Assembly (NCBI RefSeq): GCF_048323675.1
Contig: NZ_JBLWFK010000002.1
Span: forward strand, 496,001 to 560,000
Length of the DNA: 64,000 bases
Direction of reading: 5' to 3'
Source: Mangrovimicrobium sp048323675
Lineage (GTDB): Bacteria > Pseudomonadota > Gammaproteobacteria > Pseudomonadales > Halieaceae
How positions within the stretch are numbered: the stretch's first letter is position 1; each line of letters starts with the position of its first letter. Of this stretch, positions 35,357-44,617 are shown piece by piece. The position numbers and the translations under genes are program-made. The notes under the pieces are model-generated. The model ran no database searches. It was not told the origin of the DNA and worked only from the letters and a program-made list of their open reading frames with translations.

Positions 35357-35440
35357 TTCGCGCGTTTTGGAGTGTCGCCTGCAAGGGGCAGCGCTTCAGA
35401 AGATCCGCCCCGACCACTAAACCGCCTTCTGGCGCCAACG

Positions 35441-35827
35441 ATGGTACCCAACGTGAAAGACAATCGTCCCGTGAATCTGGACATCGGTACCATGCGGCTT
35501 CCTATTACCGCATGGGCGTCCATTACTCATCGCGCTTCTGGCGTGCTTCTCTTTGCCGGCGTTGCCGTGCTGTTGTGGATGCTGGATACCAGCCTCTCTG
35601 GCCCCGAAGGTTTCGCCGCGGTTCGCGAATGCCTGGACAGCTTCATCGCCAAACTGGTGGTGTGGGTCATTGTCGCCGGCCTGATCTACCACAGCCTCGC
35701 AGGCATCAAACACCTGGTGATGGACTTCGGCATCGGTGAAACCATGGCCGGTGGCGTGCTCGGCGCGCGCATCGTCATCGTTCTGTCGGTCGTTCTCATT
35801 CTGCTTGCAGGAGCTTGGATATGGTAA
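35441..35827 (+). CDS. sdhC: Succinate dehydrogenase cytochrome b556 subunit
   Basis: Membrane anchor of complex II, 128 residues. ATG 35441 gives MVPNVKDNRPVNLDIGTMRLPITAWASITHRASGVLLF, which aligns with the known SdhC start; longer frames from 35198 cross the promoter and are not real. Three membrane helices follow. SITHRASG contains the Ser and Arg of the quinone site, and the heme-ligand His is in GLIYHSLAGIKHLVMD. It overlaps sdhD by 7 bases. Confidence 0.94.
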   Translation: MVPNVKDNRPVNLDIGTMRLPITAWASITHRASGVLLFAGVAVLLWMLDTSLSGPEGFAAVRECLDSFIAKLVVWVIVAGLIYHSLAGIKHLVMDFGIGETMAGGVLGARIVIVLSVVLILLAGAWIW

Positions 35828-36180
35828 AGTCAGTTACCAGTTTTGGCCGCTCGGGTCTCTCCGACTGGTTGTTGCAGCGGGTCAGCGCGGTCATTCTACT
35901 GGCCTGGTTCCTGTGCGTCGGCGCAACCCTGGTCGGTGGCGTGGACTACCTGGAATGGAAATCACTGTTCGCCAGCACCAGCATGCGCGTCTTCACCCTG
36001 CTGGCAGTACTTTCACTCGCAGCCCACGCCTGGATCGGCATGTGGTCTGTCGGCACCGATTACCTGACCGAGCGCCTGATGGGCACGACAGGTAACGTAC
36101 TGCGTATCGCCTACCAGATCGGCTGTGGCCTGCTGGTGTTCATCTATGTACTCTGGGCCATCCAGATTCTCTGGGGTTAA
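35821..36180 (+). CDS. sdhD: Succinate dehydrogenase membrane anchor subunit
   Basis: The second membrane anchor of complex II, 119 residues, with three helices (AVILLAWFLCVGATLVGG, MRVFTLLAVLSLAAHAWIGMW, GLLVFIYVLWAIQILWG). LAAHAWIGMWSVGTDY carries the conserved His and the quinone-site Asp-Tyr pair. ATG 35821 follows CAGGAG inside the sdhC end; the codon TTG at 35815 is a less likely start. Cotranscribed with sdhC and sdhA. Confidence 0.95.
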   Translation: MVKSVTSFGRSGLSDWLLQRVSAVILLAWFLCVGATLVGGVDYLEWKSLFASTSMRVFTLLAVLSLAAHAWIGMWSVGTDYLTERLMGTTGNVLRIAYQIGCGLLVFIYVLWAIQILWG

Positions 36181-36186
36181 TAGACT

Positions 36187-37959
36187 ATGTCCGCAATTCG
36201 AACTATTTCCTTTGACGGCGTAATCGTCGGCGGCGGCGGCGCAGGCATGCGCGCGGCGCTGCAACTGGCCCAATCCGGCTACAAGACCGCCGTAATCTCC
36301 AAGGTATTCCCGACCCGCTCGCACACCGTGTCCGCCCAGGGCGGCATCACCTGCGCGATCGCCAGTGCCGACCCCAACGATGACTGGCGCTGGCACATGT
36401 ACGACACCGTCAAGGGCTCCGACTACATCGGTGACCAGGACGCCATCGAGTACATGTGTTCCGTCGGCCCTGAAGCCGTATTCGAACTGGAGCACATGGG
36501 CCTGCCGTTCTCGCGCACCGAGGAAGGCCGCATCTACCAGCGCCCCTTCGGCGGCCAGTCCAAGAATTTCGGTGAAGGCGGCCAGGCCGCCCGCACCTGC
36601 GCCGCGGCGGACCGTACCGGTCACGCGCTGCTGCACACCCTCTACCAGGGCAACATGAAGAACAACACCGTGTTCTTCAACGAGTGGTACGCCACCGACC
36701 TGGTCAAGAACCAGGACGGCGCGGTGGTCGGCGTCATCGCCATCTGCATGGAGACCGGTGAAACGGTCTACGTGAAGTCCAAGGCGACCGTTTTCGCCAC
36801 CGGCGGGGCAGGGCGCATCTACGCCTCCACCACCAACGCCCACATCAACACCGGTGACGGCGTCGGCATGGCCCTGCGCGCGGGCTTCCCGGTCCAGGAC
36901 ATCGAAATGTGGCAGTTCCACCCCACCGGTATCGCCGGTGCCGGGGTACTGGTCACGGAAGGCTGCCGCGGCGAAGGCGGCTACCTGATCAACAAGGACG
37001 GCGAGCGCTTCATGGAGCGTTACGCCCCCAACGCCAAGGACCTCGCCAGCCGCGACGTGGTTGCGCGCTCCATGGTGCTGGAAATCATCGAAGGCCGCGG
37101 CGCCGGCCCTGAAGGCGACCACGTCTTCCTGAAACTCGACCACCTCGGCGAGGAAGTGCTGCACTCGCGCCTGCCCGGCATCTGCGAGCTGGCCGAGACC
37201 TTTGCCCACGTGGATCCGGTCAAGGCGCCGATCCCGGTCGTACCCACCTGTCACTACATGATGGGCGGCATCCCGACCAACGTACACGGCCAGGCCCTGA
37301 CCGTCGACGCCAACGGCAACGACGTGATCATCCCCGGTCTCTTCGCCTGCGGTGAAGTCGCCTGTGTATCCGTGCACGGCGCCAACCGCCTGGGCGGCAA
37401 CTCGCTGCTCGACCTGGTGGTCTTCGGCCGCGCGTCCGGCCTGTTCATCGAGAAGGCCCTGCGCGACGGTATCGAGATGCGCGACGCCTCCGGCAGCGAC
37501 ATCGAGCAGGCCATGAGCCGCCTCGACCGCCTGAACAAGTCCACCAGCGGTGAAAAGGTCGCCGACCTGCGCAAGGAGCTGCAGAACGTGATGCAGAACC
37601 ACTTCGGCGTATTCCGCAACGGCGAGTACATGCAGGAGGGCATCAAAAAGCTGTCCGACCTGCGCGGCCGGATCGAGAACGCGGTCCTGGAAGACAAGAG
37701 CCAGTCCTTCAACACCGCCCGTATCGAGGCGCTGGAACTGCACAACCTGTTCGAGGTTGCCGAAGCCACCGCGATCTCCGCGGAAGAGCGCAAGGAAAGC
37801 CGCGGCGCCCACGCTCGCGACGACTTCCAGGAGCGCGACGACGAGAACTGGCTCTGCCACTCCATGTACTTCCCGGCCGACAAGCGGGTGGGCAAGCGTG
37901 CGGTGAACTTCGAGCCGAAAACCGTTGATACCTTCCAGCCGAAAGCACGGACTTACTGA
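36187..37959 (+). CDS. sdhA: Succinate dehydrogenase flavoprotein subunit
   Basis: FAD-bearing catalytic subunit oxidising succinate, 590 residues. It has the dinucleotide fold VIVGGGGAGMRAALQLA, the covalent FAD His in RSHTVSAQGGI, substrate-binding residues in FHPTGIAGAGVLVTEGCRGEGG, the active-site region NAKDLASRDVVARSM, and HYMMGGIPTNVHG and HGANRLGGNSLLDLVVFGR further on. Starts 6 bases after sdhD. Confidence 0.97.
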   Translation: MSAIRTISFDGVIVGGGGAGMRAALQLAQSGYKTAVISKVFPTRSHTVSAQGGITCAIASADPNDDWRWHMYDTVKGSDYIGDQDAIEYMCSVGPEAVFELEHMGLPFSRTEEGRIYQRPFGGQSKNFGEGGQAARTCAAADRTGHALLHTLYQGNMKNNTVFFNEWYATDLVKNQDGAVVGVIAICMETGETVYVKSKATVFATGGAGRIYASTTNAHINTGDGVGMALRAGFPVQDIEMWQFHPTGIAGAGVLVTEGCRGEGGYLINKDGERFMERYAPNAKDLASRDVVARSMVLEIIEGRGAGPEGDHVFLKLDHLGEEVLHSRLPGICELAETFAHVDPVKAPIPVVPTCHYMMGGIPTNVHGQALTVDANGNDVIIPGLFACGEVACVSVHGANRLGGNSLLDLVVFGRASGLFIEKALRDGIEMRDASGSDIEQAMSRLDRLNKSTSGEKVADLRKELQNVMQNHFGVFRNGEYMQEGIKKLSDLRGRIENAVLEDKSQSFNTARIEALELHNLFEVAEATAISAEERKESRGAHARDDFQERDDENWLCHSMYFPADKRVGKRAVNFEPKTVDTFQPKARTY

Positions 37960-37970
37960 GGTCACTATCG

Positions 37971-38675
37971 ATGTTGCAAGTTAGTATCTACCGCTACAAC
38001 CCCGAGACCGACAAAGAGCCCTTCATGCAGGACTTCCAGGTCGACACCGCGGGCAAGGACCTGATGGTGCTGGACGTCCTGGAGCTGATCAAGGCCCAGG
38101 ACACCACCGTGGCCTACCGTCGCTCCTGCCGCGAAGGCGTGTGCGGCTCCGACGGCCTGAACATGAACGGCAAGAACGGCCTGGCCTGTATCACCCCGCT
38201 GTCCGAGACAGTCCGCGGCAACAAGCTGGTGATTCGCCCGCTGCCCGGCCTGCCGGTGGTACGCGACCTGGTGGTCGACATGAGCCTGTTCTACAAGCAG
38301 TACGAGAAAGTACAGCCCTACCTGCAGAACAGCTCACCGGCACCGGCCATCGAGCGCTTGCAGTCACCGGAAGATCGCGAGAAGCTTGACGGCCTCTACG
38401 AGTGTATCCTGTGCGCCTGTTGCTCGACGTCCTGCCCCTCGTTCTGGTGGAACCCGGACCGCTTTATTGGTCCCGCCGGCCTGCTGCAGGCTTACCGCTT
38501 CCTGGCGGACAGCCGCGACACCGCCACCGAGGAACGCCTGGCGAAACTCGACGACCCGTTCAGCGTATTCCGCTGCCACGGCATCCAGAATTGTGTAAAT
38601 GTGTGTCCCAAAGGCCTGAACCCGACCCGAGCGATCGGTCATATCCGCAACATGCTCCTGAGTCGAGCAACGTAA
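37971..38675 (+). CDS. sdhB: Succinate dehydrogenase iron-sulfur subunit
   Basis: Passes electrons from FAD to quinone, 234 residues. The [2Fe-2S] ligands are in CREGVCGSDGLNMNG plus a later Cys in LACI; the [4Fe-4S] and [3Fe-4S] ligands are in CILCACCSTSCPS and CHGIQNCVNVCPKGLNP. It follows sdhA by 11 bases and ends the sdh operon. No clear intrinsic terminator follows; a GC hairpin lies at 38750-38778. Confidence 0.97.
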   Translation: MLQVSIYRYNPETDKEPFMQDFQVDTAGKDLMVLDVLELIKAQDTTVAYRRSCREGVCGSDGLNMNGKNGLACITPLSETVRGNKLVIRPLPGLPVVRDLVVDMSLFYKQYEKVQPYLQNSSPAPAIERLQSPEDREKLDGLYECILCACCSTSCPSFWWNPDRFIGPAGLLQAYRFLADSRDTATEERLAKLDDPFSVFRCHGIQNCVNVCPKGLNPTRAIGHIRNMLLSRAT

Positions 38676-38749
38676 GCGTTAATTTTTAGCTTTAAGTTAG
38701 CTTTAGCTTAACTTTACAAGCTATTAATATTTTAGGCCTTTTTGACTCG

Positions 38750-38778
38750 GGGCCGCTGGTCTGACCCACCGGCGGCCC
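38750..38778. other. GC-rich stem-loop between sdhB and sucA
   Basis: GGGCCGC (38750-38756) pairs with GCGGCCC (38772-38778), with an inner GG/CC pair and a 9-base loop. There is no T run after it, so it may be an mRNA processing or stability hairpin rather than a terminator. An unusually AT-rich tract lies just before it (38680-38740). Confidence 0.4.
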
Positions 38779-38891
38779 AACCCTTGGCGAGATTGCCGGT
38801 GCGCCAGCCGCATCCCCGGTAAGTCGCTGCTAGAATTCGGTAGACGCGCCCACAGGCGGGCGCCCATTTCTCCCTATCCGGAAGGGCCGTG

Positions 38892-41750
38892 ATGCAAGAA
38901 AGCTCAATGGAACAGCTGTGGCGGAGTTCTCACATCGCCGGCGGCAATGCCACCTATGTCGAGGACCTCTACGAGTCCTATCTCAAAGACCCCAACGGGG
39001 TGCCCGAGCAGTGGCGTGATTACTTCAACAAACTGCCGCGGGTAGAAACCAGCGAAGTCCTGACCGAGGACATTCCCCACTCGGTGATTCGCGACCGCTT
39101 CGCCCAGATCAGCAAGATGCGGGTGCGCACCGAGGCAACCGTCGCCCACGACTCCCAGGCCACCGAGTACGAGCGCAAGCAGGTCCGGGTGGTACAGTTG
39201 ATCTCCGCCTACCGCCAGCGTGGCCACCAGAAGGCCCGGCTCGACCCCCTCGGCATCGCCGAACGGGAACACGTGCGCGACCTCGAATTGTCCTTCCACG
39301 AACTCTCCGAAGCGGACTTCGACACCGTCTTCCAGACTGGCAGCCTGCACATCGGCAAGGCCGACGCCACCCTCGGCGAGATTCACGACGCACTGGAGCG
39401 CACCTACTGCCGCTCCGTCGGCGCGGAGTTCATGCACATCGTGAACACCGAGGAACGCCACTGGATCATGAGCCGCATGGAATCCGTGCGCAGCGCGCCG
39501 GACTACGGCAGGGACATCCGCATCCAGCTGCTGCGCCGGCTGATCAAGGCGGAAGGCCTGGAGAAATCCCTCGGCTCCAAGTACCCCGGCACCAAGCGTT
39601 TCGGCCTCGAGGGCGGCGAAAGCCTGATCCCCATGCTGGCGGAAATGATCCAGCGCCTGGGCGGCTACGGCGTCCAGGAGATCGTCATAGGCATGGCCCA
39701 CCGCGGCCGCCTCAACGTGCTGGTCAATATCCTCGGCAAAAACCCTTCGGAACTGTTCGACGAGTTCGAGGGCAAGGCCTCATACACCAGCTCCGGCGAC
39801 GTAAAATACCACCAGGGCTTCTCCTCGAACGTCATGACCCCGGGCGGCGAGATTCACCTGGCCATGACCTTCAACCCCTCCCACCTGGAGATCGTCTCTC
39901 CGGTGGTCGAGGGTTCGGTCCGTGCGCGCCAGGAGCGCCGCCAGGACGACTGCGGCGCGCTGGTCACGCCTATCGTGATCCACGGCGACGCGGCCTTTGC
40001 GGGGCAGGGCGTGGTCATGGAAACCTTCCAGATGTCCCAGACCCGGGCCTACAAAACCGGCGGGACCGTGCACATCGTGCTCAACAACCAGGTGGGTTTT
40101 ACCACCAGCAAGCGCGAGGACGCCCGCTCCACGGAATACTGTACCGACGTGGCGAAGATGGTCCAGGCGCCGATCTTCCACGTCAACGCGGACGATCCGG
40201 AGGCGGTGCTCTTCGTCACCCAGCTGGCGGTGGACTACCGCACCGAGTTCAAGAAAGACGTGGTTGTCGACCTGGTCTGCTACCGTCGTCGCGGCCACAA
40301 CGAAGCCGATGAACCGGCGACCACCCAGCCGCGCATGTACGCAGCCATCCGCAAGCACAAGACCACCCGCGACCTGTACGCGGCGCGCCTGATCGCCGAG
40401 AATGTGATCACCGAGAAAGAAGATACCGGCCTGGTGGACCGCTACCGCGATTCCCTCGACCGCGGCGAACCGCTGGTCAGCTCGCTGGTATCCGAGCCCA
40501 ACAAGTCCCTGTTCGTCGACTGGTCTCCCTACCTGGGCCACCACTGGACCGACGAGGCAGACACCACCATCGACCTGCACAAACTGCAGGCCCTGGGCCA
40601 CGAGATCAACGTCGACCCGGAAAACTTCCCGCTGCAGCGCCAGGTTACCAAGATCCTGGAAGACCGCCGCAAAATGGCGGCCGGCGCCACCCCGGTCAAC
40701 TGGGGCTTCGCCGAGACCATGGCCTACGCCACGCTGCTGGAAGCGGGTTATCCGGTGCGTCTCACCGGCCAGGACGTCGGCCGCGGCACCTTCTCCCACC
40801 GCCATGCGGTGCTGCACAACCAGAAGGAAGAGGAAGTCTACATTCCGCTGCAGCATGTCGCCCCCGACCAGGCGCCCTTCGTCATCTACGACTCGCTGCT
40901 CTCCGAGGAAGCCGTGCTGGCCTTCGAATACGGCTATTCCACCACCATGCCCCAGGGCCTGGTGATCTGGGAAGCGCAGTTCGGCGACTTCGCCAACGGC
41001 GCCCAGGTAGTAATCGACCAGTTCATCACCAGCGGCGAACACAAGTGGCAGCGCCTGTCCGGCCTGACCATGCTGCTGCCCCACGGCTATGAAGGGCAGG
41101 GCCCGGAGCACTCCTCCGCGCGCCTGGAGCGCTTCCTGCAGCTGTCCGCGGAACACAATATCCAGGTCTGCGTGCCCAGCACCCCGGCCCAGGTCTTCCA
41201 CATGCTGCGCCGCCAGGCGATCCGCCCCCTGCGCAAGCCGCTGGTGGTCATGTCGCCGAAGAGCCTGCTGCGCCACAAGGAGGCAATCTCCACCGTGGAG
41301 GAGTTGGCCCAGGGCCGCTTCCACACCGTGCTGGACGACCCGGACGGCCTGGATCGCAACAAGGTCACGCGGATCATCATGTGCAGCGGCAAGGTCTACT
41401 ACGACCTGCGCGCCGCCCGCCAGGAGCGCGAGATCGACAACATCGCCATCGTGCGCATCGAACAGCTTTATCCTTTCCCCGAGGACGACCTGCTCGCGGT
41501 ATTCCAGCAATACCCGAATCTTCGCGAAGCGGTCTGGTGCCAGGAGGAGCCCATGAACCAGGGCGCCTGGTACTCCAGCCAGCACCATATGCGCCGGGTG
41601 CTGTTTAACCACAAAAAAGACGTGTACCTGCAATACGTCGGTCGCGAGGCATCCGCGGCCCCGGCGGCAGGCTACATGGCGCTGCACCTGCAACAGCTTG
41701 AAACGTTTATCAACAACGCCCTGGCGCCCGAAGTGCCCTGGGTGTCATAG
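38892..41750 (+). CDS. sucA: 2-oxoglutarate dehydrogenase E1 component
   Basis: Thiamine-diphosphate-dependent decarboxylase of the 2-oxoglutarate dehydrogenase complex, 952 residues. The N-terminus MQESSMEQLWRSSHIAGGNATYVEDLYESYLKDPNGVPEQWRDYF binds E2. The thiamine domains show IVIGMAHRGRLNVLVNILGK, the ThDP motif HGDAAFAGQGVVMETFQMS ... LNNQVGFTT, and the pyrimidine-domain block RLTGQDVGRGTFSHRHAVLHNQ. ATG 38892 follows GGAAGG; an adjacent GTG at 38889 is less likely. Confidence 0.97.
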   Translation: MQESSMEQLWRSSHIAGGNATYVEDLYESYLKDPNGVPEQWRDYFNKLPRVETSEVLTEDIPHSVIRDRFAQISKMRVRTEATVAHDSQATEYERKQVRVVQLISAYRQRGHQKARLDPLGIAEREHVRDLELSFHELSEADFDTVFQTGSLHIGKADATLGEIHDALERTYCRSVGAEFMHIVNTEERHWIMSRMESVRSAPDYGRDIRIQLLRRLIKAEGLEKSLGSKYPGTKRFGLEGGESLIPMLAEMIQRLGGYGVQEIVIGMAHRGRLNVLVNILGKNPSELFDEFEGKASYTSSGDVKYHQGFSSNVMTPGGEIHLAMTFNPSHLEIVSPVVEGSVRARQERRQDDCGALVTPIVIHGDAAFAGQGVVMETFQMSQTRAYKTGGTVHIVLNNQVGFTTSKREDARSTEYCTDVAKMVQAPIFHVNADDPEAVLFVTQLAVDYRTEFKKDVVVDLVCYRRRGHNEADEPATTQPRMYAAIRKHKTTRDLYAARLIAENVITEKEDTGLVDRYRDSLDRGEPLVSSLVSEPNKSLFVDWSPYLGHHWTDEADTTIDLHKLQALGHEINVDPENFPLQRQVTKILEDRRKMAAGATPVNWGFAETMAYATLLEAGYPVRLTGQDVGRGTFSHRHAVLHNQKEEEVYIPLQHVAPDQAPFVIYDSLLSEEAVLAFEYGYSTTMPQGLVIWEAQFGDFANGAQVVIDQFITSGEHKWQRLSGLTMLLPHGYEGQGPEHSSARLERFLQLSAEHNIQVCVPSTPAQVFHMLRRQAIRPLRKPLVVMSPKSLLRHKEAISTVEELAQGRFHTVLDDPDGLDRNKVTRIIMCSGKVYYDLRAARQEREIDNIAIVRIEQLYPFPEDDLLAVFQQYPNLREAVWCQEEPMNQGAWYSSQHHMRRVLFNHKKDVYLQYVGREASAAPAAGYMALHLQQLETFINNALAPEVPWVS

Positions 41751-41765
41751 CGCGAAGGACAAGAA

Positions 41766-42992
41766 ATGGCAATTGAAATCAAGGCTCCGGCGTTTCCCGA
41801 ATCGGTAGCTGATGGTGAGGTCGCCACCTGGCACAAGCAGGAAGGCGAACAGGTGGCCAGGGACGAGCTGATCGTCGAGATCGAAACCGACAAGGTGGTC
41901 ATGGAAGTGGTAGCGCCCGAAGACGGCGTCATCAGCAAGATCCTGGCCCAGGAAGGCGAAACCGTACAGAGCGAGCAAGTGCTGGCGGTACTGGAGCAGG
42001 GCGCATCTGCCGCTGCCAGTGGCGCAGCCGCGACACCGGCGCAAGCAGCACCCGCGGCCGTGGACGATGACGCGGAAGGCCCCGCGATGGGCCCCGCGGC
42101 GCGGCAACTGGTCGAAGAGCACCAGCTCAACCCCGCGGAGATTCCCGGCAGCGGCAAGAACGGCCGGGTCACCAAGGAAGATATCCTCGCCTACCTGAAA
42201 ACCCGCGACAGCGCGCCTGCGGCCAAACCAGCGGCTCCCGCGGCCGCCGTCCCGGCCCCGGCAGCGCCCCAGGTACAGGCCAGCGGCGAGCGCATCGAGA
42301 AGCGGGTGCCGATGACCCGCATGCGGGCCAAGATCGCCGAACGCCTGCTGGAAGCCACCCAGAGCACAGCCATGCTGACCACCTTCAACGAGGTCAACAT
42401 GGCCCCGCTGATGGAGCTGCGCAACAAGTACAAGGACCAGTTCGCCCAGGTGCACAACGGCACCCGTCTCGGCTTCATGGGCTTCTTTGTCAAGGCCGCC
42501 TGCGAAGCGCTGAAACGCTTCCCCGCGGTGAATGCCTCGATCGACGGCAATGACATCGTCTACCACGGTTACCAGGACATCGGCGTGGCCGTCTCCACCA
42601 CCGACGGACTGGTCGTGCCGGTGCTGCGCGACGCCGACTTCATGTCGGTAGCCGACGTGGAAGCCTCGATTCGAGACCTCGGTGAGCGCGCCCGGGACAA
42701 GAAACTGACCATCGAGGACATGACCGGCGGTACCTTCACGGTATCCAACGGCGGGGTATTCGGTTCGCTGCTGTCAACACCTATCCTCAACCCGCCGCAA
42801 ACGGGTATCCTCGGCATGCACAAGATTCAGGAGCGCCCGATGGCGGTGAACGGCGAAGTCGTGATCCTGCCCATGATGTACCTGGCGCTGTCCTACGACC
42901 ACCGACTGATCGACGGCAAGACCGCCGTCCAGTTCCTGGTGGCGATCAAGGATCTGATCGAGGACCCGGCGCGGATTCTGCTGCAACTGTAA
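41766..42992 (+). CDS. sucB: Dihydrolipoyl succinyltransferase E2 component
   Basis: Core of the 2-oxoglutarate dehydrogenase complex, 408 residues. One lipoyl domain carries the lipoylated Lys in EIETDKVVMEVVAPEDG; an Ala/Pro linker leads to the E3-binding domain (GPAARQLVEEHQLNPAEIPGSGKNGRVTKEDIL), then a second linker and the catalytic domain ending in LSYDHRLIDGKTAVQFL with the active-site His and Asp. It starts 15 bases after sucA. Confidence 0.97.
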   Translation: MAIEIKAPAFPESVADGEVATWHKQEGEQVARDELIVEIETDKVVMEVVAPEDGVISKILAQEGETVQSEQVLAVLEQGASAAASGAAATPAQAAPAAVDDDAEGPAMGPAARQLVEEHQLNPAEIPGSGKNGRVTKEDILAYLKTRDSAPAAKPAAPAAAVPAPAAPQVQASGERIEKRVPMTRMRAKIAERLLEATQSTAMLTTFNEVNMAPLMELRNKYKDQFAQVHNGTRLGFMGFFVKAACEALKRFPAVNASIDGNDIVYHGYQDIGVAVSTTDGLVVPVLRDADFMSVADVEASIRDLGERARDKKLTIEDMTGGTFTVSNGGVFGSLLSTPILNPPQTGILGMHKIQERPMAVNGEVVILPMMYLALSYDHRLIDGKTAVQFLVAIKDLIEDPARILLQL

Positions 42993-43052
42993 ACTACCGG
43001 ACGCGGGAAGGGCGGAGGCCCTTCCCGCATCGTCTCGCAAACAGGAAGAATC

Positions 43053-44492
43053 ATGTCAGACAAATTTGATGTAGTGGTCATCGGCGCGGGACCCGCGGGT
43101 TACGTGGCGGCGATCAAGGCGGCCCAGCTCGGCCTGAACACTGCCTGTGTAGAGCAGTGGATCGACGACAAGGGCAAGCCCCGCCTCGGCGGCACCTGCC
43201 TGAACGTAGGTTGCATCCCCTCGAAAGCCCTGCTGGATTCCAGCTACAAGTACCACGAAGCCAAAGAACAACTCTCCCTCCATGGCATCAGCGTCAAGGA
43301 CCCCACCATCGACGTGCCGGCGATGATCGGCCGCAAGGACCAGATCGTCAACCAGCTAACCACCGGTATCACCGGGCTGTTCAAGGCCAACGGCGTCACG
43401 GTGATCCAGGGCACCGGCAAGGTCCTCGCCGGGACCCGCGTGCAAGTCACCGACAAGGACGGCAATGTGTCCGAGGTGCAGGCGGGCAACGTGATCATTG
43501 CGGCGGGTTCGCTGCCGGTGAACATCCCCCCCGCGCCGGTTGACGGCGAGCACATTGTCGACTCCACCGGCGCACTGGAATTCCAGGCCATTCCTGAGCG
43601 CCTCGGCGTCATCGGCGCCGGCGTGATCGGCCTCGAGCTCGGCAGTGTCTGGGGCCGCCTTGGCGCCGAGGTGGTGGTTCTCGAGGCACTGGACGAGTTC
43701 CTGCCGATGATGGACGCCGAGATCGCCAAAGAGACCGGCAAGATCCTGAAAAAGCAGGGCCTGGATATCCGCCTCGGCGCGCGCGTCACCAATGCCGAAG
43801 TGAAAAAGGGCAAGGTTGCCGTGTCCTACAGCACCAGCGCAGGCGAACACACGGAAGTCTTCGACAAGCTGATCGTCGCAGTCGGCCGCCGTCCGCGCTC
43901 CGAGGAACTGTTCTCCTCCGACAGCGGCATCACCCTGGACGAGCGCGGCTTCATCTTCGTCAATGACTACTGCGAGACCGAAGCTCCCCACGTCTACGCC
44001 GTGGGTGACGTGGTGCGTGGCCCGATGCTGGCACACAAGGGCTCGGAAGAGGGTGTGATGGTCGCCGAGCGCATCGCCGGCAAGAAAGCCCAGATGAACT
44101 ACGACATCATCCCGTCAGTCATCTACACCCACCCGGAAGTGGCCGCTGTCGGCAAGACCGAACAACAGCTCAAGGCCGATGGCGTTCCCTACAAGTCCGG
44201 AACCTTCCCCTTCGTGGCCTCCGGCCGGGCGCTGGCTTCCAACGAGTTCGAGGGTATGGTAAAAATCCTCGCCCACGAGGAGACCGACCGTGTCCTCGGC
44301 TGCCATATCGTCGGCCCCTCGGCCGCCGACCTGGTGCAGCAGGTAGTAATCGCGATGGAATTCGGTTCCAGTACCGAAGACCTTGCAATGATTGTGTTTG
44401 GCCATCCGACCCTGTCGGAGGCCGTACATGAAGCCGCTCTCGCTGTGGACGGCCACGCCATCCACATGCCGAATCGGAAAAAGCGGAAGTGA
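43053..44492 (+). CDS. lpd: Dihydrolipoyl dehydrogenase (E3)
   Basis: FAD enzyme that reoxidises the lipoyl groups of E2, 479 residues. Visible are the FAD fold VVIGAGPAGYVAAIKAAQLG, the redox disulfide GGTCLNVGCIPSKALL, the NAD fold LGVIGAGVIGLELGSVWGRLG, YAVGDVVRGPMLAHKGSEEG and the active-site HPTLSEAVHEAAL. Placed between sucB and sucC, as in pseudomonads, rather than with the pyruvate dehydrogenase genes, so it is likely dedicated to this complex. Confidence 0.97.
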   Translation: MSDKFDVVVIGAGPAGYVAAIKAAQLGLNTACVEQWIDDKGKPRLGGTCLNVGCIPSKALLDSSYKYHEAKEQLSLHGISVKDPTIDVPAMIGRKDQIVNQLTTGITGLFKANGVTVIQGTGKVLAGTRVQVTDKDGNVSEVQAGNVIIAAGSLPVNIPPAPVDGEHIVDSTGALEFQAIPERLGVIGAGVIGLELGSVWGRLGAEVVVLEALDEFLPMMDAEIAKETGKILKKQGLDIRLGARVTNAEVKKGKVAVSYSTSAGEHTEVFDKLIVAVGRRPRSEELFSSDSGITLDERGFIFVNDYCETEAPHVYAVGDVVRGPMLAHKGSEEGVMVAERIAGKKAQMNYDIIPSVIYTHPEVAAVGKTEQQLKADGVPYKSGTFPFVASGRALASNEFEGMVKILAHEETDRVLGCHIVGPSAADLVQQVVIAMEFGSSTEDLAMIVFGHPTLSEAVHEAALAVDGHAIHMPNRKKRK

Positions 44493-44617
44493 CAACCGCG
44501 CCGGGTAAACAATAAAACCTATCGCCGATACCCGGCGCATTAAAGGGGCCCGCAAACGGCAGCTGCCGGATCGGGCCGAAATTCATGCAGCAGTAACGAA
44601 ACAGAGCAGGACGACAC

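Larger units (their letters stand above)
35133..35440. other. Divergent gltA-sdhC control region
   Basis: About 300 bases with two good sigma-70 promoters facing apart (35177-35204 for gltA and 35328-35356 for sdhC), separated by about 120 bases that would hold shared regulator sites. I see no recognisable CRP, ArcA or Fur box with confidence. Confidence 0.7.

Noticed and set aside
35198..35440. N-terminal extension of SdhC from an upstream ATG
   Set aside because: It would cross the strong promoter at 35328-35356, and only the part from 35441 matches the SdhC family.
36013..37965. Minus-strand frame of 650 residues opposite sdhA
   Set aside because: Antisense to a clear SdhA gene; the product lacks any recognisable domain.
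39780..41693. Minus-strand frame of 637 residues opposite sucA
   Set aside because: Antisense to a clear SucA gene; no motif, no ribosome-binding site.
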